Source: Cellulomonas sp. NS3
GTDB taxonomy: Bacteria > Actinomycetota > Actinomycetes > Actinomycetales > Cellulomonadaceae
Assembly: GCF_024757985.1 (NCBI RefSeq)
Contig: NZ_CP103289.1
Span: forward strand, 744,001 to 808,000
DNA: 64,000 nucleotides
Direction: 5' to 3'
The notes below the pieces were generated by a model. The model worked only from the letters and a program-made list of their open reading frames with translations, was not told the DNA's origin and ran no database searches. Of the stretch, positions 60,338 to 64,000 are shown piece by piece (the stretch's first letter is position 1; every line of letters starts with the position of its first letter). The translations under genes and the position numbers were made by a program.

Positions 60338-60702
60338 TGCGGGTTCGTCATGACGCCGAGGACGTTGCCGAACGGGTCGACGACCGACGCGGTGACGAAG
60401 CCCTCGCCGCGCTCCGTGACCGGCTGGCGCAGGGTCGCCCCGAGCGCGAGCAGGCGGTCGAGGGTCGCGGTCAGGTCGTCGACGTGCCAGTGCACCACCG
60501 CGCCTCCGGGGACGTCCGGCTCGCCTTCCGGGGCGTAGCTCCGCTCGATGATCCCGAGCTCGACCTGGTGGTCCCCGATGCGGAACTCGTGGTACCCGGG
60601 GACCTGGAAGTACGGCGCGGTGCCGAGCAGCTCGGCGTACCAGCGCGACGCGGCGGCGTGGTCGGCGGCGTAGATGTTCACGGTGGCGACTCCACGAAGC
60701 AT
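60304..60702 (-). CDS. VOC-superfamily (glyoxalase/bleomycin-resistance-like) protein
   Basis: A 132-residue two-repeat VOC fold: VATVNIYAADHAAASRWYAELLG and VHWHVDDLTATLDRLLALGA with VVDPFGNVLGVMTNPHY. Possible metal ligands are His and Glu in these strands. ATG 60702 follows AAGGAA. Divergent from a WYL regulator with a perfect 21-bp operator, so it is likely induced by the ligand of that regulator. Confidence 0.9.
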   Translation of the reverse strand: MLRGVATVNIYAADHAAASRWYAELLGTAPYFQVPGYHEFRIGDHQVELGIIERSYAPEGEPDVPGGAVVHWHVDDLTATLDRLLALGATLRQPVTERGEGFVTASVVDPFGNVLGVMTNPHYLEMLDRDHA

Positions 60703-60762
60703 GTCGGTTCCTTCCGTTGGGGGGCGGTCCGTCCCGCCCGACATCTCCAGACTGGGTGCTGA

Positions 60763-60783
60763 AGTGCTCACGGAGTGAGCACT
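60763..60783. promoter_or_regulatory. Perfect 9-bp-arm operator between VOC and WYL genes
   Basis: AGTGCTCAC (60763-60771), GGA, GTGAGCACT (60775-60783), with a further half site TGAGCAC at 60788. Position suits control of both divergent genes. Confidence 0.75.
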
Positions 60784-60803
60784 TTTCTGAGCACACTGAC
60801 GAC

Positions 60804-61754
60804 ATGCGCGCGGACCGGCTCGTCGCCACGCTCCTGCTGCTGCAGACCCGCGGCCGGGCGACCGCGGCGGAGGTCGCGCGCGAGCTCGAGGTCTCGGTCG
60901 CGACCGCCCGCCGGGACCTCGAGGCGCTCGCGGCCGCCGGGGTGCCGGTGTACCCGCAGGCCGGCCGGGGCGGCGGGTGGCAGCTCGTCGGCGGGGCGCG
61001 GACCGACCTCACCGGGCTCACGGCCCCCGAGGCGCGCGCCCTGTTCGCGCTCCTCGGCCCCGCGTCGTCGGGGCGGGCCTGCCCCGAGGCGCGCTCGGCG
61101 CTGCGCAAGGTGCTGCGCGCGCTGCCCCAGACGTTCCGCGCCGAGGCCGCCGCCGCGGCGGACGCCGTCGTGGTGGACCCCGTCGGCTGGGGCGAGCAGG
61201 GTCGTGCGCGCCCGCGGCTGGCCGACGAGCTCGAGGCCGCCGTCGTGCGGCGCCGCCGCGTGCGGCTGCGGTACGCGGGTCGCACGCGCGAGGTGACCGA
61301 GCGCCTCGTGGACCCCTGGGGTCTCGCCGACAAGGACGGCACCTGGTACCTGCTCGCCGGGACCGACCGCGGGCCCCGCACGTTCCGGCTCGACCGCGTC
61401 GAGCACACCGAGGTCACGGAGCTGCCGGCGCAGCGACCCGACGACCTCGACGTCGAGCGGCTCTGGGACCGCACGGTCGAGGAGGTCGAGCGCACGCGCT
61501 CGACCTTGCGTGCGACCGTCCTCATCCACGCGCACCTGCTGCCGATCCTCCAGGAACGGATGGGCCGGCACTGCGAACCCGCGGGGACGCACGACGACGG
61601 GCGCGCGCGGGCGTACGTGACCGCACCGCGCGCGCTCGACGTCGCCCGGCACCTCGCGGGCTGGGGCGGCGACGTCGAGGTCGTCGAGCCGGCGTCCGTG
61701 CGCGTGGAGCTCGCGCGGCTCGGGGAGGAGCTGGTCGCCCGGAACCGCGGCTGA
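60804..61754 (+). CDS. WYL-domain regulator (YafY family)
   Basis: A 316-residue regulator: HTH_11 (LVATLLLLQTRGRATAAEVA; LEVSVATARRDLEALAAAGVPVY in part) followed by a WYL domain (VRLRYAGRTREVTERLVDPWGL; GTWYLLAGTDRGPRTFRLDRV) and a C-terminal WCX extension. WYL domains bind small or nucleic-acid ligands. The ATG at 60804 begins the family's usual RADRLVATLLLLQ sequence. Confidence 0.93.
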   Translation: MRADRLVATLLLLQTRGRATAAEVARELEVSVATARRDLEALAAAGVPVYPQAGRGGGWQLVGGARTDLTGLTAPEARALFALLGPASSGRACPEARSALRKVLRALPQTFRAEAAAAADAVVVDPVGWGEQGRARPRLADELEAAVVRRRRVRLRYAGRTREVTERLVDPWGLADKDGTWYLLAGTDRGPRTFRLDRVEHTEVTELPAQRPDDLDVERLWDRTVEEVERTRSTLRATVLIHAHLLPILQERMGRHCEPAGTHDDGRARAYVTAPRALDVARHLAGWGGDVEVVEPASVRVELARLGEELVARNRG

Positions 61755-61780
61755 CCGGCGGGGCCCGCGGGGCGACCCGC

Positions 61781-62449
61781 TCACGCTGAACGGCTCGGTG
61801 CCGCCGACGGACGCAGCGCCGACGCCCACGCGACGACCTCGTCGAGCAGCGCCCGGAGCGCCTCCGCCTGGTGCTCGCGGGGCGACAACCGCCCCGTCGC
61901 GGTGGGGTCGCCCGGGTCGGTCCCCGCGTAGTCCACGTCGGCGAACAACGACAGACCGACCTGGGTGGGCACGACGGCCGTCCGGACCTCGGTGAGCACC
62001 GCGCGCAGGTGGTCGGCGGCCCGCGTCCCGCCCTGCACCCCGTAGCCGACGATGCCGGCCACCTTGCCGTTCCACTCGGCGTACAGGTGGTCGATCGCGT
62101 TCTTCAGCGCTGCCGGGAGGGAGTGGTTGTACTCGGGGGTGACGACGACGTAGGCGTCGAAGCGGTCGACCGCGGCGGACCACCGCCGGGTGTGCTCGTG
62201 CGCGTACGAGCCGAACATCGCCGGGACGGGCTCGTCGAGGAGCGGGAGCGGGTGGTCGGCCAGGTCGAGGACCTCGACGACCGTGCGGCCGGTGACCACG
62301 GCGTCGTGCCCGGCCGCGACGTCCGCGACCCAGTCCGCGACCGCCCGTCCACGCCGGCCGGGTCGGGTGCTGCCGACGACGACCGCGAGCCGCGTCGTCG
62401 TCCCGTCCGCTGAGAGGTCCGTCAGGGCAGGTGCTGAGAGGTTCGTCAT
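61781..62449 (-). CDS. NADPH-dependent FMN reductase
   Basis: A 222-residue flavodoxin-like reductase: VVVGSTRPGRRGRAVADWV phosphate loop, VVVTPEYNHSLPAALKNAIDHLY (the PEYN motif that binds flavin, in part) and VGYGVQGGTRAADHLR. It transfers electrons from NADPH to FMN or quinones. Divergent from an XRE/MmyB-type regulator, 100 bp away, the arrangement common for this oxidoreductase family. Confidence 0.93.
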   Translation of the reverse strand: MTNLSAPALTDLSADGTTTRLAVVVGSTRPGRRGRAVADWVADVAAGHDAVVTGRTVVEVLDLADHPLPLLDEPVPAMFGSYAHEHTRRWSAAVDRFDAYVVVTPEYNHSLPAALKNAIDHLYAEWNGKVAGIVGYGVQGGTRAADHLRAVLTEVRTAVVPTQVGLSLFADVDYAGTDPGDPTATGRLSPREHQAEALRALLDEVVAWASALRPSAAPSRSA

Positions 62450-62549
62450 GGCACGACCGTCCCGCGCGCGCTGCCGGCGGGGGAGGCCGCGACGAGGCTG
62501 GCCCTCGCGGGGACACCCTCGCGCACGTGGCGGACGGCACACTGGGCGG

Positions 62550-63401
62550 GTGATCGAAGGAGAGCTCGGCGCGTTCCTGCGCAGCCGCCGCGAGGCCCTC
62601 GGGCCCGTCGAGGCGGGCCTGCCCGACGGCCCGCGACGGCGCACCCCCGGGCTGCGCCGGTCCGAGCTCGCGACGCTGGCGCAGGTCAGCGTCGAGTACC
62701 TGACCCGGCTCGAGCAGGGCCGCGACACCCGCCCGTCCGCGCAGGTGCTCGGTGCGCTCGCGGACGCGCTCCGGCTGACCGCCCCCGACCGCGCGCACCT
62801 CCAGGAGCTCGTGGCCCAGACCCACGGGCCGCAGCTGTGCCCCGAGGGTCGGCCGCCCTCGGCCCGCACCGTGCGCCCGACCGTCCAGGCGCTGCTCGAC
62901 ACCCTGACCACGCCGGCGTACGTGCTGGACCCCCGCGCCGACCTCCTCGCCTGGAACGACGCGTTCGACCGGCTCGCCCGCCCCCTCGGTATGCTCGACG
63001 GCGAGCGGCCCAACCTGCTCTGGTACGCGCTCGCGGACGAGCGGGCCCGCGAGGTCTACCCGGACTGGGACGACGTCGTGGACCAGGGGGTCGCCGACCT
63101 GCACGAGCACCGGCGCGGCGACCCCTCGACCGACGTGCTCGCCGACCGCCTCGCCCGGACGGTCGGGGAGCCGTTCGCGGCGCGGTGGCGGAGGCGACCG
63201 CTCGCGGGCGTCCGGAGCGGCGTGCGAGCGGTGCAGCACCCGCGGGTCGGGTTGCTGCGGCTCGCGTTCGAGACCCTGACGCTCCCCGACGCCGACCACC
63301 AGCGCCTCGTCGTGCACCTCCCGGCAGACGCGGCGACCGCCGTGGGCCTCGACCGGCTCGCAGGACGGGAGCCCGGAGCGCTGCGCTCGGTCGGGTCCTG
63401 A
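62550..63401 (+). CDS. XRE regulator with MmyB-like ligand domain
   Basis: A 283-residue regulator. Residues 10-85: LGAFLRSRREAL, RRTPGLRRSELATLAQVSVEYLTRLEQGRDTRPSAQVLGALADAL (opening and closing parts) form the HTH. Residues 110-280 are the MmyB fold (AYVLDPRADLLAWNDAF; LLWYALADERAREVYPDW), which binds a fatty acid or similar ligand in MmyB. GTG 62550 gives the family's usual start. It probably controls the divergent FMN reductase. Confidence 0.93.
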   Translation: MIEGELGAFLRSRREALGPVEAGLPDGPRRRTPGLRRSELATLAQVSVEYLTRLEQGRDTRPSAQVLGALADALRLTAPDRAHLQELVAQTHGPQLCPEGRPPSARTVRPTVQALLDTLTTPAYVLDPRADLLAWNDAFDRLARPLGMLDGERPNLLWYALADERAREVYPDWDDVVDQGVADLHEHRRGDPSTDVLADRLARTVGEPFAARWRRRPLAGVRSGVRAVQHPRVGLLRLAFETLTLPDADHQRLVVHLPADAATAVGLDRLAGREPGALRSVGS

Positions 63402-63470
63402 GCGGACGGGCGCTGCGTCCCGGAGGTGCCGTCCGCGCGGCCCCGGACGTCGGGGTGGCGGGCGCCGTGC

Positions 63471-63986
63471 TCAGCGGATGAGCTCGACCTCGGCGACCCG
63501 GAAGCCCTCCGCCACGGAGCCGGCCAGGCCCATCTCCAGCACGACCGGGCCGTCGAGGCTCTCGACCTCCCACGAGCACACGACACCGTCGAGCGCCGCC
63601 CCGCCCTGGTCCGAGCACCCCCGCCAGAGCATCCGCGGGTCGTCCATGACGACGGGAAGCCCGTCGAGGACGCCGTCGACGCCGTAGGGGCTCGTCGGCA
63701 CCTCGCGCTCGGTGACCCACGCCTCGTACACGCACGACGCCGCGTGCTCGGCGCTCACGGGGTCGACCGGCTCGGCGTCGCAGTCGAACACCGGGGCGCT
63801 CGACGCGGGGGCGCCGGCCGACGGGGCGCTCGACGACGGGGCGCTCGACGACGGGGCGCTCGACGACGGGGCGGTCGGCTCCGTGGAGGAGGCCGGCCCG
63901 GTCGCCGGAGCCTGCGCGCACCCGACGACGACCGCCACGAGGGCGACGGTGAAGGTGAGGACGGCGACACGACGGGGTGCGCTCAT
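63471..63986 (-). CDS. Lipoprotein with Ser/Ala/Pro repeat linker
   Basis: A 171-residue lipoprotein: signal with lipobox VVVGC, a low-complexity region of SSAPS units, then a 100-residue domain with three or more Cys (FDCDAEP, ASCVYEAW, LWRGCSDQ, VVCSWEVE) that could form two disulfides. No family recognised. It ends 70 bp from the regulator stop on the other strand. Confidence 0.8.
   Translation of the reverse strand: MSAPRRVAVLTFTVALVAVVVGCAQAPATGPASSTEPTAPSSSAPSSSAPSSSAPSAGAPASSAPVFDCDAEPVDPVSAEHAASCVYEAWVTEREVPTSPYGVDGVLDGLPVVMDDPRMLWRGCSDQGGAALDGVVCSWEVESLDGPVVLEMGLAGSVAEGFRVAEVELIR
63823..63867. repeat. 15-bp tandem repeats inside the lipoprotein gene
   Basis: GGGGCGCTCGACGAC is repeated three times plus a partial copy. 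The unit is five codons, giving repeated SSAPS on the coding strand. Confidence 0.85.
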
Positions 63987-64000
63987 GGCGCTGACGGTAG

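Noticed and set aside
57911-61525. 1204-aa minus-strand frame
   Set aside because: Crosses several genes of both strands; motifs of the real genes appear only in other frames.

Overview
The window is very GC-rich (roughly 70-75%) DNA from an actinobacterium. A WhiB-type regulator, GlnR, Tat- and lipobox-bearing exoproteins and frequent GTG starts support this. A GH6 cellulase and an AA10 LPMO with a CBM2 domain share LacI-type GAAGCGCTTC operators, which points to a cellulolytic genus such as Cellulomonas (Cellulomonadaceae). The genus is an inference; no rRNA gene is present.

Layout. (1) 1-3320: remnant of a mobile island ending at the 3' end of tRNA-Pro(CGG). It holds a possible PIN-like partial gene, an ImmA/IrrE-type metallopeptidase, an unknown 215-aa protein and a tyrosine integrase broken by several frameshifts; base composition is clearly less GC-rich than the rest. 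(2) 3.7-13.5 kb: exoprotein/cell-wall block: a Tat-exported protein, a PGBD/DUF1906 protein without signal peptide, a 1366-aa secreted protein combining a transglycosylase-like region with an SGNH esterase, a lipoprotein, and two tandemly duplicated 150-aa secreted peptidoglycan-binding proteins. (3) 13.6-21.4 kb: conserved actinobacterial core block: metallophosphoesterase, class A PBP with PASTA domain, WhiB4/WblA-like regulator, DUF4177, RidA, Crp, a possible RsiG-like protein, nth and an EphE-like hydrolase that has lost its nucleophile. (4) 21.5-27.9 kb: glnR, DsrE, nitrobindin-like, YgfZ, FUSC exporter, DUF2516 and dtd. (5) 28-35 kb: a phage-tail-like protein with an internal Tat motif, a macro-domain protein, an aldo/keto reductase, a P-loop kinase, a tyrosine-phosphatase-like protein and an SDR. 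(6) 34.7-42.1 kb: ROK regulator divergent from an ABC sugar importer, a Gfo/Idh/MocA dehydrogenase and a TIM-barrel isomerase/eliminase: a sugar-catabolic operon, possibly for an anhydro- or 3-keto-sugar. (7) 42-47 kb: truncated YciI relative, CAP-domain exoprotein, formate/nitrite channel, MarR pair, LacI regulator, RidA. (8) 47.4-55.5 kb: GH6 cellulase, GGDEF cyclase, NudK, DeoR regulator, frameshifted DinB gene, LPMO, HAD phosphatase. (9) 55.6-64 kb: PhzF, methionine aminopeptidase with divergent XRE regulator, GlxA-type regulator, saccharopine-dehydrogenase-like reductase, VOC protein with divergent WYL regulator, FMN reductase with divergent XRE/MmyB-type regulator, and a lipoprotein.

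Two themes recur. At least fourteen genes have a TANNNT element 6-7 nt before the start codon, the layout of leaderless transcripts. Regulators are typically divergent from their likely targets with palindromic operators between them. Long perfect GC hairpins separate convergent genes.
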